A model generated the notes under the pieces. It was not told the DNA's origin. It ran no database searches and was given only the letters and a program-made list of their open reading frames with translations. Of a stretch of DNA of 64,000 bases, positions 32,628 through 43,800 are shown piece after piece (position 1 is the stretch's first letter; each line of letters starts with the position of its first letter). This DNA comes from Amoeboaphelidium occidentale (taxonomy: Eukaryota; Aphelidiomycota; Aphelidea). The position numbers and the translations under genes are program-made. Location: positions 62,001 through 126,000 of the forward strand of contig JALGPX010000017.1 in assembly GCA_023515795.1 (NCBI GenBank). Reading direction: 5' to 3'.

Positions 32628-35006
32628 TTATTTCAGGTCTTTGCGAGCTTCTTCGCAGGACTGGCTAACCACATTGCGGCAATTCTCCATCAGCGCAGTC
32701 CACTTCGCTAGTCTCTCTAATTCCGCGTCTATCCATTTCTCCAGAATCTCTGACCATTCTACAACCCTTTCACGATGAAACCAAAAATCCAACTCTGCGT
32801 GGTTTGCATTCAAAACAGTGGCCACACGAGATAGCATGTGCGCGTTTCTCAAGAAAGGGGGAATCTCATTCTCTTCAGTATTACTCGAAGAACTTTGTAT
32901 AAGACTTTTTCCAACATTCATAGTCTCTTCGTGAACTTGCACTCCGAAATTCCAACGGCCTTCCATTTTAGACCATTCACCTACGTGATCAATAAGCGGT
33001 GATAAACACTCAGCACTGAAATCTGTCTGTAATCCAGCCAAGGTGGAGAATGTTCTTGATACAGCTTGAATAGCATGAATAAGATGCCGACAAGACTCAC
33101 ATGAAGGTCCATTCTGACACCAAGAGAAACGACCAGCTGCTGGCAAAGCTTCAAACTGTTCACTGAGAGAATCTGCATAAGAAAATCTTGCTGTGTCTTC
33201 GGATTCATCTGAGCGGTCTGGTAAAATAGAGTCAATGTTGGAAGTCGAGCTGGGCCTAGAATTTACAGAAACTAGTCTTTGGAGAGAGCATGCTACTTTC
33301 TTCAAGTCTTTTCTGAAATTGTGAAGTGTCAAGTTTTTGTAATTTTCTAGAGCTGCTTGAACACCATCTGTTTTTCGAGACATTTTCTTAAAGAAGTCTT
33401 TTTTCGCAGATACAGTGCCCAGTCCTTCCATGTTCCCATTTTCTAATTGACTATAAATACTCTCATTACTTTCAGGCATCAAGCTTTGTCTTCCGGTTTC
33501 GACAAATGCTTCGTCCGCTGGTAAATTGTAGGCAGGATGATAAATTGATTTCAATAGTAGAGATCCGGAACTTATAGAATCCAAAGAATCTATCAGTTTT
33601 TTCATACTTTCTTCGAAAACAATCTCAGAATTCGAATACTTTTGCATGAGGTCAGCATCTTTTGCAGAGTAAGTTTTAGATGATCTTGAACTCTGATCAG
33701 AATCTTGCAAAGACCATGCCCCACTCAAGATAAATATACTGTAACCTTCGGAAGTTGCTAGAATAGGATGTCTTGCCACACGCGTTATCCATCTTTCTAA
33801 AGCTCCCCTCCTTTTTTCAACAAAATCATGGCGAAATCTTCCATTAAACTGCCGAACAGGAAGTTCCGGCACCAAAACAATCGGAAACGCTATGCTAAAA
33901 TAATGCTGTAATAGCCTAAAATGGCTATATCTTCTTGCGACTGCGAAGTAGTGATTTTCGGCAACTTTGTATGATACTCCATAAACAGTCCATTCAGAAA
34001 GTCCTCCCCATTGACTTCTATGAAGAGGTTCAAACAAGTAAAATTCTGGATTTGCACAATGGAGTGGCTCCCAGCGCGGACCATCTGTGATATTGAACTG
34101 CTGTTCTTCTAAATTTTGCGAATCGCTTAAGACTTCCCCCGATCCTGCACCGACAATGCTTTTCGCAGTAGAATATGTTGAATTAATAAAAGTACTGAAG
34201 GTTGGAGATAATCCATTAAGGAAAGATAATCTCGACTTCACAGCATCAGGAACTTCTTCTCCACCAGTCAAAATAAACTCTTCAGCTCCAGAAACAACAA
34301 ACGGATGAAATCGCTGTAGAATGCGGTGGGGCATGTAAGGTGACGCCGTGTGTTGTGGAAATTCGTCTTCCACTGTGAATCCTTCAGCTGCCTCAGCGTT
34401 GAACGTGACATTCTCAATCTCAGCGTTTGTTCTGGACGCAATTATTTGAACATACGCAGCAGGAATAAATCCGATAATACTTTCCTCGAATGATTTCCAT
34501 TCTTCCTTTTCCAATTGTTTCATTAAGTCTTCAGATATGGCACGGCATGGATGATCTGCGGGAATTGTCGCAGTTGTCTTGATGAAGTCTCTCGACTCAC
34601 CAGGAAAGTATTCCTCCCAACTACCGACTTTACACGCCTGCCACCATCCATCATGACCATTAGTGTTGAGTATCAAAACCAAATCGCCTTCTGTTAAGCC
34701 AATTTCTTCGTAGCGAACATCCGGAACGAAATCATACCACGCAATCGCCAAATACGCATTATCAAAAGTAACTTCCGTATTGCTCAAACTAGCAGGACCA
34801 CTTCCTTCAGTGCGTTGTATCATGGAACTATTGAACATCGAAGGGGTTGATAATCTTTCGTGTAGTTTTGGATGCCAAGTTCGCGAAGATGAATAAGTCA
34901 AAGGCGCTTGGGCCGCAACTGTCTGAGGCCTGGGCTTTGGTGATATTTCGGACGACCACGGGTTATTGCCTAATTCTTCTGCTGTACTTTTGTCTTCCTC
35001 CAACAT
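32628..35006 (-). CDS. SH3-PX-BAR sorting nexin (SNX9/SNX18/SNX33-like)
   Basis: A single-exon gene of 792 aa. An SH3 domain (AIAWYDFVPD, IGLTEGDLVLIL, DGWWQACKVG, then GFIPAAYVQII) lies near residues 85-190 and carries an insertion of about 50 residues before the last strands. A PX domain follows near residues 335-430, with the phosphoinositide-binding RRYSHFRLLQHYF and a later basic cluster KRRGALERWI. The C-terminal 350 residues are helical and fit a BAR domain. SNX9-type proteins couple membrane curvature to endocytosis and to WASP/Arp2/3 actin assembly, which suits the actin genes found here. The N-terminus is a Ser/Pro-rich linker. Confidence 0.8.
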   Translation of the reverse strand: MLEEDKSTAEELGNNPWSSEISPKPRPQTVAAQAPLTYSSSRTWHPKLHERLSTPSMFNSSMIQRTEGSGPASLSNTEVTFDNAYLAIAWYDFVPDVRYEEIGLTEGDLVLILNTNGHDGWWQACKVGSWEEYFPGESRDFIKTTATIPADHPCRAISEDLMKQLEKEEWKSFEESIIGFIPAAYVQIIASRTNAEIENVTFNAEAAEGFTVEDEFPQHTASPYMPHRILQRFHPFVVSGAEEFILTGGEEVPDAVKSRLSFLNGLSPTFSTFINSTYSTAKSIVGAGSGEVLSDSQNLEEQQFNITDGPRWEPLHCANPEFYLFEPLHRSQWGGLSEWTVYGVSYKVAENHYFAVARRYSHFRLLQHYFSIAFPIVLVPELPVRQFNGRFRHDFVEKRRGALERWITRVARHPILATSEGYSIFILSGAWSLQDSDQSSRSSKTYSAKDADLMQKYSNSEIVFEESMKKLIDSLDSISSGSLLLKSIYHPAYNLPADEAFVETGRQSLMPESNESIYSQLENGNMEGLGTVSAKKDFFKKMSRKTDGVQAALENYKNLTLHNFRKDLKKVACSLQRLVSVNSRPSSTSNIDSILPDRSDESEDTARFSYADSLSEQFEALPAAGRFSWCQNGPSCESCRHLIHAIQAVSRTFSTLAGLQTDFSAECLSPLIDHVGEWSKMEGRWNFGVQVHEETMNVGKSLIQSSSSNTEENEIPPFLRNAHMLSRVATVLNANHAELDFWFHRERVVEWSEILEKWIDAELERLAKWTALMENCRNVVSQSCEEARKDLK

Positions 35007-35398
35007 GAATGAAAATTGAGAAAAATCATCCTATGCTTGTTTCAGGCCAGAAAAGGTTTATGCAAGGCTAAATTTTTGGCTTACTGACTGTTTATTGATA
35101 AGAAACTTCATAGTAAGGCGATGCATGCGCTTTGTCTTGCGGTTTGTGTATGCCTGACATTGCAAAGTGATTGTGATTAATGCCGAAGAACAAAATATCA
35201 GGCAAAGCTGGCCCTTTACAATTAAGCTCATTACGGCAAGGCAGCGGACCTTTTTTTCCTTGTGAGCAGTACAAGATCCATGTATCTTGTTACAACAAAT
35301 TTGTTTGGTTCAAGATTGCCGATTGATTGCACCAATGGGATTCAACTTATCGGAACAATTGTATGCAGCTTCAGATTTGGGATATTCTCAACTATCAA
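35007..35398. other. Intergenic region upstream of the modular secreted protein
   Basis: About 390 bp between divergent genes. A minus-strand frame at 35092-35274 (60 codons, no ATG near its start, Cys-containing) has no supporting feature. Nothing else is evident; promoters of the sorting nexin and of the secreted protein are expected here. Confidence 0.4.
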
Positions 35399-38300
35399 AT
35401 GATTTTTAGATATTTTTCATTGTATTTTGTATTAATTGGTTTTATCGATGCGAAAGGTGAACTGCTTGGTGATCTGATGAGAAGGTCACCAGACAAGTCT
35501 GTCCTGATCATGAGTTACGATGATCACAGTTTTGTCACAACTGCTCCAAATTTATTCAAACGCCAGATCGCGGGTTCTTCAGGATGTACACTTATTGAAG
35601 AAGACAAAATTGTTAGGGATCCTGTTGCAGAAGGTGTCATGGAAGATGTTGGCAAAGCTGAATTCGTCAGAGCAAGGCCAGGTATTGGTAAAGTTGTTAC
35701 TGCTGGAGTTGGTGTTGGTTTGTTAATTTGGTCTGGCGTTGAAGCTGCCGAAGTTGTAAACAAAGCGTGTGATGGCAAAACCAGTCCAGAAGCTGTTCAA
35801 TTATGTCATTCAATTGTTGCACAGACTGGTTTCGATTTGGCTGCGAACCTTGGCTGTTTTGCTTTGTCTCAGATGGCTGTTGATGGTGCTATGGTTGCTG
35901 TTGCTCCAGAAATATCTCCTGTTATTGCGTCACCTTTTGGACAGGCTGTCACAAGTGTTGCTGCAATTCCTCTTGCCCAAGTGTGTACCGCGTTTGCAAA
36001 TATTGTTGTTGAAAGTGGAAAGAAGGCTGTTTCTGAATTATCTCCTTATTTGGAAGATGTTACGAAATCTCTCAAATGCGGTTCATACATGTCAGCCATG
36101 ATAGGCATCCAGAGATTACAATTGGCGGGAGCAATTGCATCTGGGCATTTCATGAAGAATGTATGGCTAAGTTCTATTGACGCCATTAGGTCCGAATGGT
36201 CATTGTTAAAAGCTGAGGCAACTTCAACAGAATCAAGTGTTTCTTTGATTATGCATCCGCTATTGGAGGCTCAGCTAGAAGGAAGAGCCATTTCATTGGA
36301 AATAAGATGTGAGAAGGCTTTCTTTGGCTCATTGTGGGGAAGAATCTTGAGTCTCGGTGGAAGTACGCAGATAACTCGAGCAGTTTTGAATACTTTTGGT
36401 GTTACTAATGGTATTGTTGGTGCTGAAGTTCCGATCATTGCTGGCCAGATGGAATATGTATTGACTGCGCCGACCTGTGGGAATGTCAATGCCGTATCTT
36501 ACAAGCTTCACGTTACTGATGCTGAAGACAAACTTAAAACTTGTTTCTCTAAAACAGTGAATGCAATTGACACACTATTCAGCACCGGTAACGTTGCAGT
36601 CTTTCCGGCTGTGAAAGATAAAATGAATTTGGCATCTTGCGATGACATTCCTTCACTATGTGTTTATTCAGAGGCTTCGTACAAAGGCGAAAGAGTTTGT
36701 GTTCACGATGTCGAAGGAACAGTGAAGTTGGAGTTTAAACCCGCTTCAATTCAGTTTGGCGCAAAATTAGTTGCGAAACTTTACATGAGGTACGCAAGTG
36801 CTAGTGATCCGACTGGCGGTTTCTTCACTCATTCCTATATTCCTTTCCTAAATCAGCACATCTTGGTTGACTCGAACGAAAATATCGCTGAATTATCTTA
36901 TGTTGGTTGGGATTTCCAAACTGGAGAAGAGACAGTACTTACCCTGGCTGATGGTGTAACAGTTACTGCTCCCCCTTCAAAAATGACATTTTACATTAAA
37001 TATGGCATGGAACCTATTACTCCCTTGGCCAAACTGAAAACTTCTAATGATCTCTACGTCGACATTCCATTTCCATCGAAAGATGGTACTGTTTTGTTGC
37101 CTATGTCAACCGGAGCTACCTTAAAGGACGAAGCTGGACAGTCTGTTGATTTTGTATCTGTTTCAGTCTTGAAAGGAATGGCTTTGAATTTGAATGTTGG
37201 TGAAACGCCGGTCGCTTTCGCCGCTAATACCAATGACTCGTCCAGATCTACTGAAAATTCTAACAGCACTTCATCGATGGTTGAGTTCCCACTGGATGTT
37301 GAAGCGCACAAGGGTTTAGTTCAACACAACCAGAAGATTGTTCTTGGTCCTTTAAACCCACAAGCTCTGCAATCTGCGCAAAAAGATTCATGTTCAGAAA
37401 ACATTCCTCTTCCACAAGCTATTGAGAATACGACAACGACAGCATCAGCTTCTGCAGCTTGTATCCCTGGCGTTAAGAATGATGATCCTGCTTGCGCAAG
37501 CATAGCGACCTATCAAATGTGCTTTTCAGGAGCTAGTGGCCACAATTGTGATGAAGTTTCTGACGGAGGCAAAGGCTATTTTATTGACCAGGAGTTTCCT
37601 GGAGGAGGGTCTATAACTATCGGAGAAAATCTAAGTGGTTATCTCTTCACTGTTCCGAAGGATGCCTTGCCAGTTTCGGCCTTAAAACACGACATGGACA
37701 TTCTTTCCGGGTTTGCACACAGAAAACTAGAACCAGGTGTTCCGTTTACTCACAAACCTGATCCAAAGGCAGATTCAGACGTTATTTTGCATGTTCACGC
37801 TAAGCCTGTTAGCAACGAGCACACGATGACAGCATTATCTGATGCTGCTTGTGTTTTCACCATGCCAGATGGAACTGGCGAAGCATGTTGTTTCACTTCG
37901 AGCAGTGTGAATGCTCCTATGTGTCAGAACTTTATTCCCATCTCTTTGTCGTTCTTTGGTCCTCTATGCACTCAAAGTGTTGGTTTGCCAAGAGGCGAAG
38001 GTTGTATGGCATCCATCAACATAAACAAGGGCACAATATTCACAGTAGGAAGCGGAAATCTACCAGAGACTACTGTGCCGTATGTGGATGCTAGCGCTTC
38101 AATCACTGTTATGCTAGCCTCTGCACATTTACAGCCTTATTTGGATGGTCAGACGAAATCAACTACTGTACCGATAGTTCAAGCTGAGAAATATCAAGCC
38201 AACGAAACTGCTTCTGTCTGGATCAACGAACCTTCACACAAAACTCAGAATGATGCTGTCTCATCTTGTGCCGGAGCGAATAAGCAATTCTTCTATTATC

Positions 38301-40177
38301 AACAAGATGACACAGGCATATCTATTGCTTGCGCTGGTGTCCAAGTAGCGCTGGAATGCAAAGTACCTGTTCCTGATGCTTTTGCTGCGCCTAATGATGA
38401 ATCTGGATATATTTGCGCTGGATACAGGTATTTTGTGAGAGACGGAGAATCATTCAAATGCTCTCAAACATGTTCAAATCTTCTTGATTCTGCTCCAGCC
38501 GGCGGAAAACTCGAGCTTTCATTTAAGAGCTCGAGCATAAGTTTAAAGGATGTTGATGTTTTGTGCAGAAATTCTGCGTCATACTTTGCCTCAATCACCA
38601 ACAAGGAAATTGCAGTCCCTGTGGATGAGATTTATTGCTCAAATGATATTTCAAATTCTACCAAACCATCCAAGGCTGAAATCTCCAATTCATCATCTTT
38701 CGATATGGAAGGAGCCTATGATGTTTATACGCCCGCTTACTCAGGAAATACCACTGCGGGCTCATGGGATCTTCTTGACAATTCGGAATACGTTTGTCCT
38801 AAGGGGGCGTATGTCACGCAAATTTTTGGAAAGCCAACCACGCCAACTGCGAGCTTGAATATCAAATGTTCTGATGGAACAGAGTTAGAAGTTATTTCGG
38901 CTGGAAACGATAATAACGCTTATGCAGATGTTTCTCTGTATGATTCTTCAAGTGGAATACCAAGATTGATAGTGAATACAGGTGAAGTTGTTAATTCTGT
39001 TTGCACAATTGAAGGAAAGTGCATCGCCTCTACTTCTATCACTCATTCACGCGTTTTAGAAGGAGATGCCAGCAATTGCGTTTTGACGGGTTTTCGCACT
39101 TGGATCATTGATCATAATGTTAAGAATATTGCTGCCTCATTTGCGTGCAAGCCTCCTTCATTTTCTGCTGATGCCCCAAAATTTGATATGTCTCATGTGG
39201 AAGAGGTTAATACGATGGTTTTCGGTACTGATAATTCTATGGAGGAGTGGGACGCAGTTTCTGCTGATGTACGTCGCTGCCCTAACAACTCATACGTTAC
39301 GCAAATCGGCGGGCAAGTGGAAGAATCTATATATTCGTTTTTCGCATTCTGCTCTGATGGATCTAAGCTTGAAGTTACATCGAAAACGATTGGGTCCAGC
39401 ATGATGAAGCCAGCTTATATTCCAGAAAGTTCTGTTGGCTATTCTAAGATAGCACTTAAGTTAAGTGATACTTTGAATGCAATATGTGTTGAAGAGAACT
39501 GCCTGGGCACAGCAGACTCCGAGAAAACTGATTTGCAAGGCAATGCTGCTGAATGCGCTCTTGTTGGATTCAAAGTTTCGTCTACAATTTTCAGAACATC
39601 CGTTAAATTAGGAGCTACCTTTGCATGCAAACCATCAGCTGATCAGAATGCAGCTAAATTCGATTTATCAGACACTCGTTTAGTCAGAACGTTAATGTAT
39701 GGAGCTGATAAGGAGCCTGAAGATTGGGCGGCAGACGTTTCTGAGGAGCATGCTTGCCCTCCAGACAGCTATGTAACTAACTTTGTCGGGATTCAAGGTG
39801 ATCGTGTGAGCAGTTTTACAATTGTTTGCTCTGATGGATCGAATGTTGAGGTGGTCAGGAAACAGGAAACTGGAGTTAAGCAAATGGAAATGATGTCTGA
39901 GCCGCATCAGGGTGGTTATCCCAGCATTACAGTCAGGGTAGGCGCTGCGGTGGATAAATTGTGTATTGGACTAGATTGTGTAGGAGGCGATGGTGGAAGC
40001 GAAGTCACCCTTTCAGGCGACTCTGAGAAGTGTGTGCTGGTTGGTTTCATGGTTCGCTTGCAAGTCAATGGTGATCCGGAACAAATAGGGGCATCTTTTA
40101 GATGTCAAGGTTCTAGACCTGTGAAGAATATCGTGTTAGAAACAGGCAGGTATCCGTCGAATAATATTGTCTTCTAA
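35399..40177 (+). CDS. Giant secreted modular protein with crystallin-like and lectin-like repeats
   Basis: A single-exon gene of 1,592 aa with a signal peptide (FRYFSLYFVLIGF). An upstream ATG at 35327 would bury the signal, so I chose 35399. Residues about 90-230 form a hydrophobic Ala/Gly/Val-rich helical region. In the middle are Cys-containing segments that resemble beta/gamma-crystallin or I36-inhibitor folds (CVYSEASYKGERVCV near residue 421, and weaker ones later). The last 490 residues are three tandem repeats of about 150 aa (38709-39155, 39177-39640, 39654-40115), each with CPxxxYVT, then a CSDGSxLEV block, then CxLxGF and a final FxC. No catalytic motif is seen. It is probably a surface or host-binding protein; function unknown. 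It has no GPI signal at the end. Confidence 0.75.
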   Translation: MIFRYFSLYFVLIGFIDAKGELLGDLMRRSPDKSVLIMSYDDHSFVTTAPNLFKRQIAGSSGCTLIEEDKIVRDPVAEGVMEDVGKAEFVRARPGIGKVVTAGVGVGLLIWSGVEAAEVVNKACDGKTSPEAVQLCHSIVAQTGFDLAANLGCFALSQMAVDGAMVAVAPEISPVIASPFGQAVTSVAAIPLAQVCTAFANIVVESGKKAVSELSPYLEDVTKSLKCGSYMSAMIGIQRLQLAGAIASGHFMKNVWLSSIDAIRSEWSLLKAEATSTESSVSLIMHPLLEAQLEGRAISLEIRCEKAFFGSLWGRILSLGGSTQITRAVLNTFGVTNGIVGAEVPIIAGQMEYVLTAPTCGNVNAVSYKLHVTDAEDKLKTCFSKTVNAIDTLFSTGNVAVFPAVKDKMNLASCDDIPSLCVYSEASYKGERVCVHDVEGTVKLEFKPASIQFGAKLVAKLYMRYASASDPTGGFFTHSYIPFLNQHILVDSNENIAELSYVGWDFQTGEETVLTLADGVTVTAPPSKMTFYIKYGMEPITPLAKLKTSNDLYVDIPFPSKDGTVLLPMSTGATLKDEAGQSVDFVSVSVLKGMALNLNVGETPVAFAANTNDSSRSTENSNSTSSMVEFPLDVEAHKGLVQHNQKIVLGPLNPQALQSAQKDSCSENIPLPQAIENTTTTASASAACIPGVKNDDPACASIATYQMCFSGASGHNCDEVSDGGKGYFIDQEFPGGGSITIGENLSGYLFTVPKDALPVSALKHDMDILSGFAHRKLEPGVPFTHKPDPKADSDVILHVHAKPVSNEHTMTALSDAACVFTMPDGTGEACCFTSSSVNAPMCQNFIPISLSFFGPLCTQSVGLPRGEGCMASININKGTIFTVGSGNLPETTVPYVDASASITVMLASAHLQPYLDGQTKSTTVPIVQAEKYQANETASVWINEPSHKTQNDAVSSCAGANKQFFYYQQDDTGISIACAGVQVALECKVPVPDAFAAPNDESGYICAGYRYFVRDGESFKCSQTCSNLLDSAPAGGKLELSFKSSSISLKDVDVLCRNSASYFASITNKEIAVPVDEIYCSNDISNSTKPSKAEISNSSSFDMEGAYDVYTPAYSGNTTAGSWDLLDNSEYVCPKGAYVTQIFGKPTTPTASLNIKCSDGTELEVISAGNDNNAYADVSLYDSSSGIPRLIVNTGEVVNSVCTIEGKCIASTSITHSRVLEGDASNCVLTGFRTWIIDHNVKNIAASFACKPPSFSADAPKFDMSHVEEVNTMVFGTDNSMEEWDAVSADVRRCPNNSYVTQIGGQVEESIYSFFAFCSDGSKLEVTSKTIGSSMMKPAYIPESSVGYSKIALKLSDTLNAICVEENCLGTADSEKTDLQGNAAECALVGFKVSSTIFRTSVKLGATFACKPSADQNAAKFDLSDTRLVRTLMYGADKEPEDWAADVSEEHACPPDSYVTNFVGIQGDRVSSFTIVCSDGSNVEVVRKQETGVKQMEMMSEPHQGGYPSITVRVGAAVDKLCIGLDCVGGDGGSEVTLSGDSEKCVLVGFMVRLQVNGDPEQIGASFRCQGSRPVKNIVLETGRYPSNNIVF
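38709..40115 (+). repeat. Three tandem about 150-residue protein repeats
   Basis: The repeats are clear at protein level: CPKGAYVTQIFG, CPNNSYVTQIGG and CPPDSYVTNFVG start corresponding blocks; CSDGTELEV, CSDGSKLEV and CSDGSNVEV follow; CVLTGF, CALVGF and CVLVGF come later; FACKP, FACKP and FRCQG close. Cysteine positions are conserved, suggesting two disulfides per module. DNA identity is low, so the duplications are old. Confidence 0.8.
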
Positions 40178-40397
40178 TTTGTTTCAACAGAATTCTTGGA
40201 AATTTAACAATAATATATTTCGATAATTTAAATTCGTGCGCACGTTACTCTTGTAAATGTATACTCTAATTTATTGCAACATCAACGAGCATTAATAAAT
40301 TCAGTCAAGCTCGAAGAACAGGAAGGTCCAGCTTCAATAGGCGTTGTGATATTAATAGCTCGTTGATTTCAATTTTCGCTTTTGAAACGGCGGCTTA

Positions 40398-40802
40398 ATG
40401 GGATCGTATTTTAGTACAGAAACAGCAGGAGATTCCGTTCCTGCATTAGTTGAACAGGTTGATAAACCTGCTCCAAGAGCTAAATCAGCTCCATCTAATA
40501 AAGGTAGAAAGAGAAAGACTTCATCAGAGTCCAAACCATCACCAAAGAAATCAAAGATCAGTAAGAAAGCTAAGAAGTCTGAAGAAGAAGAGCAGAAACC
40601 AGCTGACACAAAGATCACAACTCCACCTCCTACTCCTAAGAAGCCTAGAACCAAAACTGGCACAAAACCATCAGTAAAAGCTGCTTCATCAGCAGCGCAG
40701 ACCTCTGATCAAGCACCACCTGTGGTAAAGCGAGGACGAGGTAGACCAAGAAAGGTAGACAGCGCTGGTAACCCAACATCAAAGAAATCTTCGAAAAAAT
40801 AG
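40398..40802 (+). CDS. Basic AT-hook (HMGA-like) chromatin protein
   Basis: A single-exon gene of 134 aa, made almost entirely of Lys, Ser, Pro and Thr. A canonical AT-hook (KRGRGRPRK) lies near residue 112. Other short PKK and GRKRK clusters could be further minor-groove contacts or nuclear signals. AT-hook proteins bind AT-rich DNA and organise chromatin. The stop is 19 bp from the stop of the convergent isoleucyl-tRNA synthetase gene. The composition makes homology hard to judge, but the hook itself is clear. Confidence 0.75.
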   Translation: MGSYFSTETAGDSVPALVEQVDKPAPRAKSAPSNKGRKRKTSSESKPSPKKSKISKKAKKSEEEEQKPADTKITTPPPTPKKPRTKTGTKPSVKAASSAAQTSDQAPPVVKRGRGRPRKVDSAGNPTSKKSSKK

Positions 40803-40821
40803 AGATCTAGACCTTCAGAGT

Positions 40822-43800
40822 TTATTTTTTCATGATGGAAAGCACAAGGGTTGATCCTTGAATCTACAAGAATTAGATCACTGCAACAATTAAGTCTTAC
40901 CTCATCCTCTTGTTCAAGTAATGGCTTAGTGCCTGCAGGAATCTTCTCTGCAGTTATTGGCAAGTCTTTCAGAGATTCTTGAAGGAACTGAGTCTGTGAC
41001 TTGAGCATCAGATCAAGTTGATTGTCCAAATCTTCAACAAATCGGTAGTAGAGGTTCACTCTATCAGTTGGGTTTAAGCCAGCCTTCTTCCTCAGTCTTT
41101 GAACACGATTCACCCACTCTCTAGCTAATCCTTCTGTTCGCAACTTATCGTCTTGTTCCAAGTCTAGAAGAACAACCAATTCGTTCTCGTAGGCTGGAAC
41201 TACTTTACTACCATCCTTTGCTTCAACAAATCGAGAAACTTTAATTTCTTCTTCAGATAGAGTCACGTCTAGATCCTTCAATACAACAGCTTTGTTCTGC
41301 GCAATGCTCTTCAAATCTGCAGAAGTCAGGTTCGATAAGGCTTGCTTGATTTTTGGCACTTTCTCTCTAAACTTTGCGCCAATATTCTTAAAATCTGGGA
41401 AAACCTTGTAAGAGACATTATATTTCTCTTCATCTGAGGTCAACTCCAAGTTCCTCACGTTCAATTCGTCGATTAAATACGATTCCACAGATTTCAAATC
41501 CGAAACATACTCAGGATCATTATGAATTACAGTCAAGTTCTTTAAAGGGAATCTCAATGATACCAAGTTTCTCTCTCTTATTGTTCTGCCCAAAACAACA
41601 ACACTTTGCAACCTAGAAACCACACGCTCAATGACCGGATCAAAGTATTCTTCTCTCACTTGAGGGAAATCAAGGAAATGGATAGATCGCGCATCACCCG
41701 TTTTATCCTGGTCAACGATGTACTTTTTCAAACCCTGATACATGTTTTCGCACAGGAAAGGAGTAAACGGAGATAATGCACGCACGAGAGTGTACAACAC
41801 TTCAAACAAAGTGTTCAAAGCAAATACCGTATCTTCAACTCCATTCTCACCCTTAAAACGACGCCTGTTGAATCGAATATACCAGTTAGTCAAGTCTTCG
41901 ATCAATTTCAAAAGCCTAGGTACGACAGTGTACAAACGATAACCACCCATCTCTTCACGAACAAATTTCACAAGCGATTGACATGAAGCCAATATCCAGC
42001 GATCCATAGTATTATCTGACAATTTTACTTCCTTTGGAGAGTAAGTAAAAGTTTTGCCCTCCTCCTTTTTCAGTAACACGGCTCCATACACAAAGAATTT
42101 GTACGAATTGACAAGCGGAGTGAAAACATCTTTCAAGATATCACGAACACCATCCTCTTTGAACTTGAGTGATTCGGCCTTAACAACAGGCGAATTAATC
42201 AAGTAAAGTCTCAAAGCATCGGCACCAAAAGAATTCAGGATCAAAGAAGGCTCAGGGTAATTCTTCAATCTTTTAGACATCTTTTTACCATCTGATGCCA
42301 ATACCAAACCGTTGACAATCAAATTTTTAAACGGTGGTTTATCAAACAAATGTGTAGAAAGCACCAACAGTGTGTAAAACCAACCGCGAGTTTGATCTAA
42401 TCCTTCTGCAATAAAGTCAGCAGGGAAAGTCTTCTCAAATCTTTCCTTGTTTTCAAAAGGATAATGCTGTTGTGCGTAAGGCATAGAACCACTTTCAAAC
42501 CAACAATCAAAAACTTCATCAATACGTCTTAGAACAGAGCCGTCATTCTTTTTTGACGGAATAGTTAGGCCATCAATATGATCACGATGAAGATCGGTAA
42601 TACCAGTCTTTCCTGTCAATTTTTCCAATTCAGCAATAGAGCCAACACAGACAAACTCAGTAAAGTCTTCATTTGTCCAAATTGGCATAGGAGTTCCCCA
42701 GAATCGATTTCTAGATATTGCCCAGTCTCTGCAATCTCTCAACCAATTGGCAAACCTGTTTTCTTGAACAAATGCTGGAACCCAATACGATTCAGCATTA
42801 TTTTTCAAGAGCTTATCTGCAATGTTTTCAACACGTACAAACCATGAAGGCACAGCTTTATATATCAACGGAGTGTCTGATCTCCAACAGAACGGATAAC
42901 TGTGGTTGATGGTTCCTTGCTTGATTAATCTACCAATATTCTTCAAATGCTTCATGATTTCTTTGTCAGCCTCCTTAACATACTGGCCTGCGAAATCTTT
43001 TACAATTGGCAGAAACTTGCCCGCCTCAGAAACAGGACATGGAACTTCTTCATCCTTATCAATGATCCCATTTTCAACACAAACACGGTAATCGTCCTCA
43101 CCAAAACCAGGTGCTTGATGAACAATACCGGTACCACTTTGATCAGTGACATAAGTATCACACAGAACTTTGAAAGATCTCTCTTTGCGAGAACTGTAGT
43201 AATCAAACAAAGGCTTATATCGCATGCCAGCCAACTCTTTTCCTTTAAAACTATTAACAACGGTATACTTTGCCTTTTTTGGATCCTTGTAAATCGCATT
43301 CAGCAAATTCTTATGCAAAATATACTGTGCGCCCGATTCACCATCCTTAATTTGAACATACTCGAATTCGGGATGAACACACAAAGCCAAATTAGAAGGA
43401 AGGGTCCACGGTGTTGTGGTCCAGGCCAAGAAGGAAACTTCTGGATCAGACTCTAGTGGGAATGAAACTGTAACTGCAGGATCGTTAACATTTTCATAAT
43501 TCTGTTTCGCTTCAAAGTTTGACAAAGGCGTGCAGCAACCAGTGGAGAAGGGCATCACTTTGAAACCACGATACACTTGACCCTTATCGTACAACTGCTT
43601 GAATACCCACCACACGCTTTCCATGAAGGATGTGTTTAGCGTCTTGTAATCATTTTCAAAGTCAATCCATCTGCCCATTCTCGTGACAGTGGTTTCCCAT
43701 TCCTTTGAGTACCTCATCACAATACCACGACATTCAGCATTGTATTTATCAATACCCATCTTCAGAACATCTTCACGGTCTTTAATACCAAGAGTCTTAT

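Noticed and set aside
35092-35274. 60-codon minus-strand frame with several cysteines
   Set aside because: No ATG near the start, no splice partner that keeps a frame, no known domain.
40709-40863. C-terminal extension of IleRS through the AT-hook gene
   Set aside because: A GT-AG intron at 40900-40864 gives a short natural end; the extension is antisense to a clear AT-hook protein.
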